Shown here in pieces: positions 52,689-62,257 of a DNA stretch of 64,000 nt. Within the stretch, counting starts at the first letter, position 1; every line of letters begins with the position of its first letter. Below the pieces are notes generated by a model, which saw only the letters and a program-made list of their open reading frames with translations, did not search any database and was not told where the DNA came from. The stretch spans positions 186,001 to 250,000 of the forward strand of contig NZ_JAHSTU010000005.1 of assembly GCF_019145495.1 (NCBI RefSeq), in the 5' to 3' direction. A program made the translations under genes and the position numbers. Source of the DNA: Pseudomonas azerbaijanoccidentalis (GTDB lineage Bacteria; Pseudomonadota; Gammaproteobacteria; Pseudomonadales; Pseudomonadaceae).

Positions 52689-54002
52689 ATGCCTAGCCTT
52701 AATATGCGCATCAAACTACCCGGTATTCCCGCTCTCGGTGCCTATCTCGCACTGTCCTGCCTCTTTGTGACCGCATGGGTGCTCAACCCGGCCAACGTGC
52801 ATTCTTCATTTGCCCTGATGAAACCGGCGATGGCCGTGGCCAATCAGGTCGCCAAGCCCATCTACACCAGCCGTTTCGCTTCGTCCGGGTTGGTGGATTT
52901 CGTGCACTCCTCGGCCGTTACCGCTTTGCCCGATGGCAGCCTGATGACTGCCTGGTTCGCCGGTTCACGCGAAGGCGCAGCCGATGTGGAAGTGCGTGCC
53001 GCGCGGTTTGACGTCAAAACCGGTGAATGGGGCGCAGAACAGGTACTGGCAACACGCAATTCGACCCAGCAAGGCACCCAACGCTACATCCGCAAACTGG
53101 GCAACCCGGTGATTGCCCTCGCGCCGGACAATCGCCTGTGGTTGTTCTACGTGTCCGTGTCCATGGGCGGCTGGGCCGGCAGCGCGGTCAACGTGATGGT
53201 GTCTGACGACTTCGGCGAACACTGGTCCGCTCCGCGTCAACTGATCACCTCGCCGTTTCTGAATATCAGCACCCTGGTGCGCTCGGCACCGGTGTTTCAT
53301 GCCGACGGCTCCATTGGTTTACCGGTCTACCACGAGTTCCTGGGCAAGTTTGCCGAGTATCTTTACTTGAGCGCCGACGGCGATGTGATCGACAAATACC
53401 GCATCAGCCACGGCATGAACTCACTGCAGCCCACCGTCGTTCCGCTCGACGGGCAGCGCGGCATCGCCTTGTTGCGGTATGCCGGCAACACCCACCACCG
53501 TGTGCTGGCGACCCGCACCGAAGATGCCGGGCAAACCTGGAGCGAGCCGTATCCGCTCGACCCGTCGAACCCCAACTCCTCGCTGGCGGCCGTCGCGACG
53601 CCCGAGCACGGGTTGCTCGTCGCCCTCAACGACCTGCAAGAGGGGCGTTTCAAACTGAGCCTGTATGGCACCGACGCGAAAATGGACGATTGGCGTTCGC
53701 TGCGCGACCTGGACAAATCGCCTGATCCATTGGGGGCGCCGTTTTCACCCGAGGCCTACAAAGAAATCATCGGCAACGAGTTTCGCGGGTCCAGTGGTGC
53801 GCTGCGCCAACCGTTGGAGGCGCAGTTCCTGAGCAACCTCGACACCCGTGTCTGTAACTCCCTGGGGTGCGAGTTCGAATTCGAATACCCCTATTTCATC
53901 CGTAGCCCCGACGGTATGTATCACTTGGTTTATTCCTGGAACAACACCTTCATCAAACACGTCACGTTCAACGAAGCGTGGCTGTCCGAGCGTCTGAAAT
54001 GA
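52689..54002 (+). CDS. Sialidase-like six-bladed propeller protein
   Basis: A 437-residue protein with an N-terminal membrane anchor or signal (LGAYLALSCLFVTAWVLNPA, residues about 15-34). The rest is a BNR/sialidase-type propeller. Asp-box motifs are VSDDFGEHWSAP and TEDAGQTWSEP, and an arginine-rich first blade (DGSLMTAWFAGSREGA) could supply one of the catalytic arginines. Two cysteines (VCNSLGC) may be disulfide-bonded. It resembles exo-alpha-sialidases, but the acid/nucleophile set is not clear, so enzymatic activity is uncertain. It starts a three-gene operon with a membrane protein (4-base overlap) and an LtaS-like enzyme. Confidence 0.8.
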   Translation: MPSLNMRIKLPGIPALGAYLALSCLFVTAWVLNPANVHSSFALMKPAMAVANQVAKPIYTSRFASSGLVDFVHSSAVTALPDGSLMTAWFAGSREGAADVEVRAARFDVKTGEWGAEQVLATRNSTQQGTQRYIRKLGNPVIALAPDNRLWLFYVSVSMGGWAGSAVNVMVSDDFGEHWSAPRQLITSPFLNISTLVRSAPVFHADGSIGLPVYHEFLGKFAEYLYLSADGDVIDKYRISHGMNSLQPTVVPLDGQRGIALLRYAGNTHHRVLATRTEDAGQTWSEPYPLDPSNPNSSLAAVATPEHGLLVALNDLQEGRFKLSLYGTDAKMDDWRSLRDLDKSPDPLGAPFSPEAYKEIIGNEFRGSSGALRQPLEAQFLSNLDTRVCNSLGCEFEFEYPYFIRSPDGMYHLVYSWNNTFIKHVTFNEAWLSERLK

Positions 54003-54616
54003 TCAACCTTTGGCAAGCACACGTCAGCTTCGCGATGATCATCTTCCTGCTGCTGCCCTCTTTCGGTTTGAACCGCTACTGGCGCATCGCTGTGCTGGGC
54101 GCTTTGCTGGCGGCCAGTTTCATACCGCTGGATGGATTGTCTATGGCCGTGTATCTGCGCAGCCACATCGATGACCTTGCGATTACGACGATGGTGTTCA
54201 TGGCCTGGGGTTGCTTGCGGCGATTGGGCTTTTTGGCGCCTGCGCAGCAGGACAAGACCGGCGTACTGATCCTGTTCGCGCTGTTGGGGTTGGTGCTGTA
54301 CCCGGCAACGCTGGGGATGAGCGACCTGGACCCTTACCGTTTCGGCTACAGCCCGCGTCCGATGCTGGTTTTCTTTGCGCTGCTGACCCTCGGTCTGTTC
54401 TACCTGCGCAACACGCTGGCCGTGGTGATGCTGGCCTGTGCAACCCTGGCCTTCGTCGTCGGGATAAAACCTTCGCAAAACTACTGGGATTACCTGGTTG
54501 ACCCGTTACTGGGTCTGTATTGCTGCGCAGCACTTGTGCTGCTGTTCGTGCGCTGGATGTATGACCGGCTGATCAATCGCCGAGACGACGCGCGAAACGC
54601 CTCCAGGCCTTCTTGA
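53999..54616 (+). CDS. Integral membrane protein of unknown function
   Basis: A 205-residue protein with about six hydrophobic helices (VSFAMIIFLLLPSFGLNR, IAVLGALLAASFIPLDGL, DLAITTMVFMAWGCL, GVLILFALLGLVLYPATLG, PMLVFFALLTLGLFYL, LAVVMLACATLAFVVG) and a basic C-terminal tail. I do not recognise a family. Its ATG overlaps the upstream stop (ATGA), showing translational coupling to the sialidase-like gene. It may form a membrane complex with the LtaS-like enzyme encoded next, 32 bases downstream. Confidence 0.75.
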   Translation: MINLWQAHVSFAMIIFLLLPSFGLNRYWRIAVLGALLAASFIPLDGLSMAVYLRSHIDDLAITTMVFMAWGCLRRLGFLAPAQQDKTGVLILFALLGLVLYPATLGMSDLDPYRFGYSPRPMLVFFALLTLGLFYLRNTLAVVMLACATLAFVVGIKPSQNYWDYLVDPLLGLYCCAALVLLFVRWMYDRLINRRDDARNASRPS

Positions 54617-54648
54617 GATTCGACGACATTTTTAACAGGGGAACAGGG

Positions 54649-56685
54649 ATGGGTTGGTTGCAATCGAGACGTTTGCACTATTGGCTGGGCGCAACAGCGA
54701 TTCTGTTTGTGCTGTTCGCCTTGCTACGGGTGGTGTTCTTTTTCGGTTTTTCCGGTTTCGACGCCAAAGCCCTGAGCGGCGACAATGCCGTTCTGGAAAC
54801 CTTGGGCATCGGCTTTCGTTTCGATCTGCGCCTGGCCATTCTGGTGATGCTGCCGGTGGCGCTGCTCGCCTGGATTCCTCGCTGGAACCTTGTCGGCAGC
54901 CGCCTGCTGCGCTGGGTCGCACGCCTGTACCTTGTGCTGGCGCTGGGTGCGCTGCTGCTGATCTACATCATCGATTTCGGGCACTACGCGTACCTGGGCC
55001 TGAGAATCAACGCCACCGTGCTGCGCTTTATCGAAGACGCGCAGATCTCCCGCGACATGGTCTGGCAAACCTACCCGGTGGTGTGGATTACCCTGGGCTG
55101 GCTGGCGACGGTCGTTGTGGTGATACTGGCTCTTGTGCGTCTGGAACGTGTGACGCTGGACCGCATCCGCAAGCCGATTCACCCGCTCTCCGCCACATGG
55201 GGTGGCGCGCTGATGGTCGTGTTGGTGTTGCTGGGCATTCTCGGCCGTGTCGAAAACATGAACCTGGAAAACCCTGTGCCGTTGCGCTGGAGCGATGCCT
55301 TCTTCTCGGGCAACAACCAGGTCGCGGCCCTGGGCCTGAACCCGGTCATGTTCCTTTATGACACGCTCAAGGTCGGTCAACTGCGCTATGACGAAGCGCA
55401 GGTGCGCGCGCACTATTCGGTAATGGCCAAGTACCTGGGCGTCGATCAGCCTGACGCGCAAACCCTTAATTTCGTCCGCCACCAGGCACCACAGCCCTAC
55501 AAAGTGCCGGGTTCACGGCCGCCGAACGTGATGTTCGTCATGCTGGAATCGTTGGGTACCAGTGCCGTCGGCGCCTATGGCAACCCGATCAATCCGACCC
55601 CCAATATCGATCGTCTGGCCACACAGAGCTGGTTCTTCGAGCACTTCTACGTTCCGGTCACCGGCACCGCCAAAACCGTTTGGGCCAGCATTACCGGGGT
55701 CCCTGACGTCACGCGTCAGGAAACCGCGACGCGTAACCCGTTGATCACCAAACAGCACTCGCTGATCAACGCCTTCACCGGCTACGAAAAGATCTACACC
55801 ATCGGTGGCAACTCCGGCTGGGCCAACATGAATGCCCTGATTCGCCAGAGCATCGACGGCGTTCGCTTGTTCGAAGAGCGGGACTGGAAATCGCCGGTCG
55901 TTGATGTCTGGGGCATTTCCGACCTGGACCTGTTCAAGGAAACCGACCGGATCCTGCAAGCGCTGCCCAAGGACAAACCGTTCTTCGCCTACGTGCAGAC
56001 GGCCGGCAACCATCGCCCTTTCACCATTCCCAAGACCAATGACGGATTCGAGGTCAAGCACCCTACCCTCGAGGAAGTCCAGGCCGCCGGTTCGCGCAGT
56101 GTCGAGCAATACAACGCCGTGCGCCTGCTGGACTTCAACATCGGGCGCCTGATGGAAATCGCCAAGGCTGGCGGTTACTACGACAACACCATTTTTGTGC
56201 TGTTTGGCGACCACAACACCCGTATCGCCCAGATCCCGTTCCTGGCGCCGGCCTATGAGCAACTGGGCCTGGAAAGCAATGCCGTGCCGATGATCATCCA
56301 CGCCCCGGGTTTGCTCGGCACGCGCAAAGTCGAAGAAGCGGTGGGCCTGGTGGACTTGCTGCCAACCGTGGCCGGCATGGCCGGTCTTGAGTTCCGCAAC
56401 GGCGGCATGGGCCGCGATATCCAGCAGCCTGCGCCCGAGGGTGAGCGCGTGGTGCCACTGGTACTGCGTGAGGGTACGTTCCCGTTGATCGCCGGCGTGA
56501 CCCAGCATTACATGGTGCAGATGGAGCACGACGGCAGCTCGCCGACGCTGCACGACCTGGCCTCGATGACGCCGCTGGACAACGTGGCGCAGCAGAATCC
56601 GCAAGAATTCAAGCGTTTGGTAGAGCTGACCCGCGCGATGCATGAAACCTCGCGCTTGATGCTGTACCAGAACGTGCGGGAATAA
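54649..56685 (+). CDS. LTA synthase-family phosphotransferase/sulfatase (membrane-bound)
   Basis: A 678-residue protein. The first 220 residues hold five membrane helices; residues about 280-660 are the alkaline-phosphatase-like catalytic domain exposed to the periplasm. The metal motif is VMFVMLESLGTSA (Glu), the nucleophile threonine is in VPVTGTAKTVWASITG, and the second metal site is VLFGDHNTRI. The set matches LtaS/OpgB-like phosphoglycerol transferases rather than formylglycine sulfatases (no C-x-P-x-R). It may add phosphoglycerol or phosphoethanolamine to a glycan. The start at 54649 has AGGGGA upstream; an in-frame TTG at 54613 is less likely. Confidence 0.83.
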   Translation: MGWLQSRRLHYWLGATAILFVLFALLRVVFFFGFSGFDAKALSGDNAVLETLGIGFRFDLRLAILVMLPVALLAWIPRWNLVGSRLLRWVARLYLVLALGALLLIYIIDFGHYAYLGLRINATVLRFIEDAQISRDMVWQTYPVVWITLGWLATVVVVILALVRLERVTLDRIRKPIHPLSATWGGALMVVLVLLGILGRVENMNLENPVPLRWSDAFFSGNNQVAALGLNPVMFLYDTLKVGQLRYDEAQVRAHYSVMAKYLGVDQPDAQTLNFVRHQAPQPYKVPGSRPPNVMFVMLESLGTSAVGAYGNPINPTPNIDRLATQSWFFEHFYVPVTGTAKTVWASITGVPDVTRQETATRNPLITKQHSLINAFTGYEKIYTIGGNSGWANMNALIRQSIDGVRLFEERDWKSPVVDVWGISDLDLFKETDRILQALPKDKPFFAYVQTAGNHRPFTIPKTNDGFEVKHPTLEEVQAAGSRSVEQYNAVRLLDFNIGRLMEIAKAGGYYDNTIFVLFGDHNTRIAQIPFLAPAYEQLGLESNAVPMIIHAPGLLGTRKVEEAVGLVDLLPTVAGMAGLEFRNGGMGRDIQQPAPEGERVVPLVLREGTFPLIAGVTQHYMVQMEHDGSSPTLHDLASMTPLDNVAQQNPQEFKRLVELTRAMHETSRLMLYQNVRE

Positions 56686-56796
56686 CCGCTAACCGCGACC
56701 CGATGCCACGCGCCGAATAACAGCCTGCGCTGCGAAAAAGCAGCGCAAACGCTTACAATCCTGCCTTTTCAGCGTATTCAGAAAGGCAGCAAGGCT

Positions 56797-57969
56797 ATGG
56801 CGCTCGACCCACCCACGATGTTGACCCTCTCGATCGCCCTGGCGGCAGCTGCCGCGCTGTACCTGGCGGTCGAGTGGCGCAGCATCCGTGAACCCTCGCT
56901 GCTGTTCTGGAGCGCAGGCTTTGCGACAATCACCGTGGGTTCGACACTCGCTTTGCTGCGCGGGATCGGACTGTTGCTGGTCGGCATCTGGTTTGCCAAT
57001 GGCCTGCTGGTGCTGGCCCACTGGTTTTTCCTGCTCGGTGTGGCGCGGTTTACCCAGGCGCGCCTGTCTCGTGCCTGGTATCTGATCTTCGTCGCCTGGC
57101 TGGCGCTGCTGTTGCTGCCGGATGAGCCCTCGTGGTCAAAGATCATGTTGCTGGCCAATTCACTGCTGGTCGCCCTGCTGTCGCTGCGGGCCAGCTTCCT
57201 CCTGCGTCCCCACGGCAAATCCCTGAGTGTGGGGGCGGTTCAGCTGCGCTATGTGCTGCTGGTCCATGGCCTGTTCTATCTCATCAAATCAATAACCGCC
57301 GTGGTTCCCGGCACCTTGATCGACCTCGCGGCGTTCCGTGGCGAGATTATTCAGATTTCCCTGGTCGAAGGCGTGATGGCGATCATGTTGATCGCGCTGT
57401 CGATGACCGGCACCGAGCGCTACCGGCGCGAGAAACAAATCGCCCGGCTGGCAGAACGCGATCCGCTGACCGCCCTGTACAACCGCCGCGCCCTGGAAGT
57501 GCGCGCGCCGCGCCTGTTGAGCGATGTTTCCAGTACTCGGCCGGGCGCCGTGCTGCTGATCGACATCGACAATTTCAAACCGGTCAACGACCTGTTCGGC
57601 CATACCGCTGGCGACCGGCTGTTGGTAGCCCTGAGCGAGATGATCCGCTCGGTGTTGCCGGAAAACGCCCTCGCCGCCCGGTTGGGTGGTGACGAGTTCG
57701 TGATCTTGCTGAACAACGCCTCCAACGAACGCATCGTGGCGATGGGCAACGCCCTTCGCGAGCAGTTCCACAGCGCCGCGGCGCAGACTTTCACCACGCC
57801 GCAAGCGGTGACCCTGAGCATCGGCGCCAGCCTGTTCGACCAGCCGCCCGCCAGCCTGACGGCATTGATCGAGCAAGGCGACGCCGCGCTTTATGAATCC
57901 AAGCGCGGCGGACGCAACAGCATCCGTCTGGTTGATCGCACGCTGGCAAGCGGTGAGTCGGTGGATTAA
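56797..57969 (+). CDS. Membrane GGDEF protein (diguanylate cyclase)
   Basis: A 390-residue protein. Six or seven hydrophobic helices fill residues about 5-200 as an uncharacterised membrane sensor. The GGDEF domain (about 215-378) has DPLTALYNRRAL, LIDIDNFKPVNDLFGHTAGD and the intact catalytic RLGGDEFVILL (297-301). The position of the inhibitory RxxD I-site reads PENA (288-291), so product feedback through that site is probably absent. It should make cyclic di-GMP at the inner membrane. It is a single gene between the LtaS operon and the amine operon. Confidence 0.9.
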   Translation: MALDPPTMLTLSIALAAAAALYLAVEWRSIREPSLLFWSAGFATITVGSTLALLRGIGLLLVGIWFANGLLVLAHWFFLLGVARFTQARLSRAWYLIFVAWLALLLLPDEPSWSKIMLLANSLLVALLSLRASFLLRPHGKSLSVGAVQLRYVLLVHGLFYLIKSITAVVPGTLIDLAAFRGEIIQISLVEGVMAIMLIALSMTGTERYRREKQIARLAERDPLTALYNRRALEVRAPRLLSDVSSTRPGAVLLIDIDNFKPVNDLFGHTAGDRLLVALSEMIRSVLPENALAARLGGDEFVILLNNASNERIVAMGNALREQFHSAAAQTFTTPQAVTLSIGASLFDQPPASLTALIEQGDAALYESKRGGRNSIRLVDRTLASGESVD

Positions 57970-58163
57970 CCGGTGGTATGCGCGGCACGCCCCCGCCATC
58001 TCACACAATCAACGCGGTGAAAACTTGCGAAAAGCGACAGTAGGCTAAGCTTAGGTCAGCTTATTGCCCACGATGCTCGCGGCGGCAGTTGTTGGATTTT
58101 TCTGGAGAGCGTCTGCAACAGCTATCTCAGACAGATCCCAACAATTTGCGCAGGATTGCCGTG

Positions 58164-59537
58164 ATGACCGAGCCGTATCTCAGTTTTGACGAACTCAAGC
58201 GCGCCGCCCTCTCTGGCGAAATCGATACCGTGCTGGTGTGCATGGTCGACATGCAGGGACGGCTGGTGGGCAAGCGTTTCCAGGTCGAGTTTTTCATCGA
58301 CAGCGGCCACGAAGAAACCCACTGCTGCAACTACCTGCTGGCCGACGACATCGACATGGAGCCGGTGCCGGGCTACGCCGCCGCCAGTTGGAGCAAGGGC
58401 TACGGCGACTTTGTGCTCAAACCCGACATGCGCACCTTGCGCAAGGTGCCGTGGCTGGAATGCACGGCGCTGGTGCTGTGCGATGTGCTCGACCATCACC
58501 ATCGGCAAGACTTGCCCCACAGCCCCCGGGCGATCCTGAAAAAACAGGTCGAACGCCTGCGTGAGCGCGGCTACACCGGTATGTTTGCCTCCGAACTCGA
58601 GTTTTATCTGTTCGACGAGAGTTACGAGGCCATTCACAAGCGCAACTACCACAAACCGAAAACCGCCGGGCACTACATCGAGGATTACAACATCCTGCAG
58701 ACCACCCGCGAGGAACCGGTGCTGCGGGCCATTCGCAAACATCTTCAGGCCTGCGGCATCCCGGTTGAAAATTCCAAAGGCGAATGGGGGCCGGGCCAGG
58801 AAGAGATCAACATCCGCTACGCCGACGCCATGACCATGGCCGATCACCACGTCATCATCAAACATGCCTGCAAAGAGATCGCGCAGCTTCAGGGCAAGGC
58901 GATCACCTTCATGGCGAAGTGGCGCTATGACGCCGCCGGTTCGAGTAGCCACATCCACAATTCGCTGTGGGACAAGAACGCCAAGAAGCCGCTGTTCTAC
59001 GATGCCAAGGCCGAGTTCGGCATGTCGAAACTGATGCGTTCCTGGGTGGCCGGACAGCTCAAGTACGCCAACGACATCACCTGCTTTCTCGCGCCTTACA
59101 TCAATTCCTACAAGCGCTTTCAGGCCGGCACTTTCGCCCCGACTCGTGCGGTGTGGAGCCGGGACAACCGCACCGCCGGTTTCCGACTGTGTGCCGAAAG
59201 CAGCAAGTCCATTCGCATCGAGTGCCGCATCGGCGGTGCCGACCTCAACCCTTACCTGGCCTTCGCCGCGTTGATTGCGGCAGGGCTGGCCGGCGTCGAC
59301 GAAAAGCTCACCCTCACCCCGCCCTTCGAAGGCGATGCCTACCTCGACGAGCAGTTGCCGGAAGTCTCCAAGACCCTGCGTGACGCCAGTGCCGCCCTCC
59401 AAGGTTCGAGCATGCTGCGCGAGGCGTTCGGTGATGAAGTGATCGATCACTATGTGCACACCGCCGAATGGGAGCAGAAAGAGTACGACCGGCGGATCAC
59501 CGACTGGGAATTGCAGCGCGGCTTCGAGCGCTATTGA
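58164..59537 (+). CDS. Glutamine-synthetase-family gamma-glutamylamide synthetase
   Basis: A 457-residue protein with the glutamine synthetase N-terminal grasp (VLVCMVDMQGRLVGKRFQVEFF) and the catalytic barrel. Metal and substrate motifs are SELEFYLFD, GPGQEEINIRYADA, FMAKWRYDAAGSSSHIHNSLW and RIECRIGGADLNPYLA. Length and divergence fit the PuuA/SpuI/IpuC/GlnA4 group, which ligates glutamate to amines (polyamines, isopropylamine, ethanolamine) using ATP. AGGA at 58152-58155 sets the ATG at 58164. It begins an operon with an aldehyde dehydrogenase, an iron alcohol dehydrogenase and a permease, so its amine substrate probably carries an oxidisable alcohol or is turned into an aldehyde. Confidence 0.85.
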   Translation: MTEPYLSFDELKRAALSGEIDTVLVCMVDMQGRLVGKRFQVEFFIDSGHEETHCCNYLLADDIDMEPVPGYAAASWSKGYGDFVLKPDMRTLRKVPWLECTALVLCDVLDHHHRQDLPHSPRAILKKQVERLRERGYTGMFASELEFYLFDESYEAIHKRNYHKPKTAGHYIEDYNILQTTREEPVLRAIRKHLQACGIPVENSKGEWGPGQEEINIRYADAMTMADHHVIIKHACKEIAQLQGKAITFMAKWRYDAAGSSSHIHNSLWDKNAKKPLFYDAKAEFGMSKLMRSWVAGQLKYANDITCFLAPYINSYKRFQAGTFAPTRAVWSRDNRTAGFRLCAESSKSIRIECRIGGADLNPYLAFAALIAAGLAGVDEKLTLTPPFEGDAYLDEQLPEVSKTLRDASAALQGSSMLREAFGDEVIDHYVHTAEWEQKEYDRRITDWELQRGFERY

Positions 59538-59559
59538 AACCACCAGGGTTGCGACCATC

Positions 59560-60951
59560 ATGACGGCAACGATTCAACTCATCTCACCGGTCGACGGTCG
59601 GGTCTACGCCGAGCGCCCATGTGCCGACAAGGCACAGGTTGAACAGGCGCTCGCGGCGGCGGCCAGCGCCCAGGCGCAATGGAAACGCCGGCCACTGAGC
59701 GAACGCGCGGCGTTTTGCAGCGCCGCCGTCGACGCAATGCTCGCGATGAAAGCCGAGATCGTCCCGGAACTGGCCTGGCAAATGGGCCGCCCGGTGCGCT
59801 TCGGCGCCAGCGAGTTGCGGGGTTTCGAAGAGCGCGCCCGGCACATGATCGCCATCGCGCCGCAAGCGCTGGCACCGGTCGAGCCCGAGCCGGTCGCAGG
59901 GTTTCGACGGCTCATCCAGCGTGAACCACTGGGCACGGTCCTCGTGGTCGCTCCATGGAATTACCCGTACCTGACTGCGGTGAACACCATTATTCCGGCA
60001 TTGATGGCCGGTAACAGCGTGATCCTCAAGCACGCGTCGCAAACGCTGCTGGTGGGCGAGCGTTTCGCCCAGGCCATGCGTCAGGCGAATCTACCCGAAG
60101 GCTTATTCCAGAATTTGCTGCTCGATCATGTGCAGACGGCCGATATCATCGCATCCGGTCGTGTGCAGCAGGTCAATTTCACCGGCTCGGTAGATGCCGG
60201 TAAAGCCATGGAAAACGCGGCCATGGGACGCTTTGTCGGCGTGGGCCTGGAGCTTGGCGGCAAGGACCCGGCGTATGTGCGAGCCGACGCCAACCTCGAC
60301 CATGCCGTGGAAAATCTGGTGGACGGCAGTTTCTTCAACTCCGGGCAGAGTTGCTGCGCGGTGGAACGCATTTATGTCGACCGAAAAATTTATCCGGCCT
60401 TCGTCGACGGTTTCGTCGAGCTGACCCGCCAGTACGTGCTGGGCAACCCGCTGGACGAAGCCACCACGCTCGGCCCGCTGGTCACGCCGGGCGCGGCGTT
60501 TTTCGTCCGCGGGCAGATCGCCGAAGCACTGGCCCAAGGTGCGAAGGCGCTGATCGACCCGCAGATGTTTGCCGCGGATGTGCCGGGCAGTGCCTACCTC
60601 GCACCGCAGGTGTTGGTGGATGTCACCCATCAAATGTCGCTCATGCGTGATGAAAGCTTTGGTCCGGTGGTCGGCATCATGCCGGTGGACAGCGACGACG
60701 AAGCCATCGCCTTGATGAACGACAGTGAATTCGGGCTCAGCGCATCGATCTGGACTCAGGACCTCGCCGCTGCCGAACGCCTGGGCAACGCCATCGACAC
60801 CGGCACCGTGTTCATGAATCGCTGCGACTACCTGGACCCGGCCCTGGCCTGGACCGGGGTGAAAAACAGTGGCCGCGGCGTCACCTTGTCGCGCCTGGGT
60901 TACGAACACCTGACCCGCGCCAAATCCTTCCATTTGCGCCACGAGATCTGA
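59560..60951 (+). CDS. Aldehyde dehydrogenase of the gamma-glutamylamide operon
   Basis: A 463-residue NAD(P)-dependent aldehyde dehydrogenase. Catalytic residues are Asn134 (APWNYPYLTA), Glu231 (GLELGGKDPAYV) and Cys265 (NSGQSCCAVERIYV). It resembles KauB/semialdehyde dehydrogenases. It is 22 bases after the synthetase gene and 3 bases before the alcohol dehydrogenase gene, so it should oxidise the gamma-glutamyl aldehyde made in this pathway to the acid. The ATG at 59560 gives a normal N-terminus. Confidence 0.87.
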   Translation: MTATIQLISPVDGRVYAERPCADKAQVEQALAAAASAQAQWKRRPLSERAAFCSAAVDAMLAMKAEIVPELAWQMGRPVRFGASELRGFEERARHMIAIAPQALAPVEPEPVAGFRRLIQREPLGTVLVVAPWNYPYLTAVNTIIPALMAGNSVILKHASQTLLVGERFAQAMRQANLPEGLFQNLLLDHVQTADIIASGRVQQVNFTGSVDAGKAMENAAMGRFVGVGLELGGKDPAYVRADANLDHAVENLVDGSFFNSGQSCCAVERIYVDRKIYPAFVDGFVELTRQYVLGNPLDEATTLGPLVTPGAAFFVRGQIAEALAQGAKALIDPQMFAADVPGSAYLAPQVLVDVTHQMSLMRDESFGPVVGIMPVDSDDEAIALMNDSEFGLSASIWTQDLAAAERLGNAIDTGTVFMNRCDYLDPALAWTGVKNSGRGVTLSRLGYEHLTRAKSFHLRHEI

Positions 60952-60954
60952 GCC

Positions 60955-62115
60955 ATGAGCCTGACTGGAAACTGGAATTACCCCACCAGCATTCGCTTCG
61001 GCGTCGGCCGTATCAGCGAGCTGGCCGAAGTCTGTCGCAGCCAGGGTATCCAGCGACCGCTGCTGGTTACCGACAGCGGCCTGGGGCGGGCACCGATCAC
61101 CACCGCCGCGCTGGATTCGTTGCGCGACGCCGGGTTGGGCGCGGCGCTGTTTTGCGATCTCAAACCCAACCCGGTCGAAGCCAACCTGGCCGGTGGGCTC
61201 GACGCCTGGCGCGCGGGCAACCATGATGGCGTGGTCGCTTTTGGTGGCGGCAGTGGCCTGGACATGGGCAAGCTGATTGCGTTCATGAGCGGCCAGACTC
61301 GCCCGGTCTGGGATTTCGAGGACATCGGCGACTACTGGACCCGCGCCGATGCCAACAGCATCGCCCCGGTCATCGCGGTGCCAACCACGGCGGGCACGGG
61401 CTCCGAAGTGGGCCGGGCGGCGGTGATCATCGACGATCGCACCCACACCAAACGCATCATCTTTCACCCGAAAATGATGCCGCGCGTGGTCATCAGTGAC
61501 CCGGCCCTGACCGTCGGCATGCCGGCCAAAGTCACTGCCGGCACGGGCATGGATGCGTTGGCGCACTGCCTCGAATCCTACTGCGCGCCGGGCTTTCACC
61601 CGATGGCCGATGGTATCGCCGTGGAAGGCATGCGTCTGGTGGCCAATGCACTGGTGCGCGCCGTACACATGCCTTCCGACCTGGATGCACGGGGACACAT
61701 GCTGGCGGCAGCAGCGATGGGCGCCACAGCCTTCCAGAAAGGTCTGGGCGGGATGCACGCCCTCGCCCACCCGATCGGCGCGCTGTACGACAGCCATCAC
61801 GGCATGACCAATGCGACCCTGATGCCGTACGTGCTGAAGTTCAATCGCCCGGCCATCGAAGAGCGCATCACGCGGCTGGCGGCTTACCTGCACCTGCCCT
61901 CCCCGGGCTTCGACAGTTTCATGGCGTTCATTCTCAAGTTACGCAAGGACATCGCCGTCCCGCACACGCTGTTCGAGCTGGGTGTGGACGACAAACAGGC
62001 TGAGCTGATTGCCGACATGGCGGTCGTCGACCCTTCGGCCGGCGGCAATCCGTTGCCGTTGACCAAGGCCGGTGTTAAGGAAATTTTCGACGCGGCTTTC
62101 CACGGCCGGCTATAG
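60955..62115 (+). CDS. Iron-containing alcohol dehydrogenase
   Basis: A 386-residue group III alcohol dehydrogenase. The dinucleotide motif is VVAFGGGSGLDMGKLIAF, the family signatures are VPTTAGTGSEVGRAAVI and GTGMDALAHCLESY, and the metal ligands are the Asp/His set ending in GLGGMHALAHPIGALYDSHHG. It reversibly oxidises a primary alcohol with NAD(P). It starts 3 bases after the aldehyde dehydrogenase stop (TGAGCCATG), a tight coupling that places both in one pathway: amino-alcohol moiety to aldehyde to acid. Confidence 0.88.
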   Translation: MSLTGNWNYPTSIRFGVGRISELAEVCRSQGIQRPLLVTDSGLGRAPITTAALDSLRDAGLGAALFCDLKPNPVEANLAGGLDAWRAGNHDGVVAFGGGSGLDMGKLIAFMSGQTRPVWDFEDIGDYWTRADANSIAPVIAVPTTAGTGSEVGRAAVIIDDRTHTKRIIFHPKMMPRVVISDPALTVGMPAKVTAGTGMDALAHCLESYCAPGFHPMADGIAVEGMRLVANALVRAVHMPSDLDARGHMLAAAAMGATAFQKGLGGMHALAHPIGALYDSHHGMTNATLMPYVLKFNRPAIEERITRLAAYLHLPSPGFDSFMAFILKLRKDIAVPHTLFELGVDDKQAELIADMAVVDPSAGGNPLPLTKAGVKEIFDAAFHGRL

Positions 62116-62257
62116 AGCAGTCGACGGTCCATGGTCGAAACAGCAAGCATGGACGTGTTTTACCGCAGGCAAACGGAGCAGTACGACAAGGGGTTGAAGG
62201 CCAGCCCATCCGCAAACCCGGATGGATGCGTATCAAAACCTGAAGGGGCACACACTA

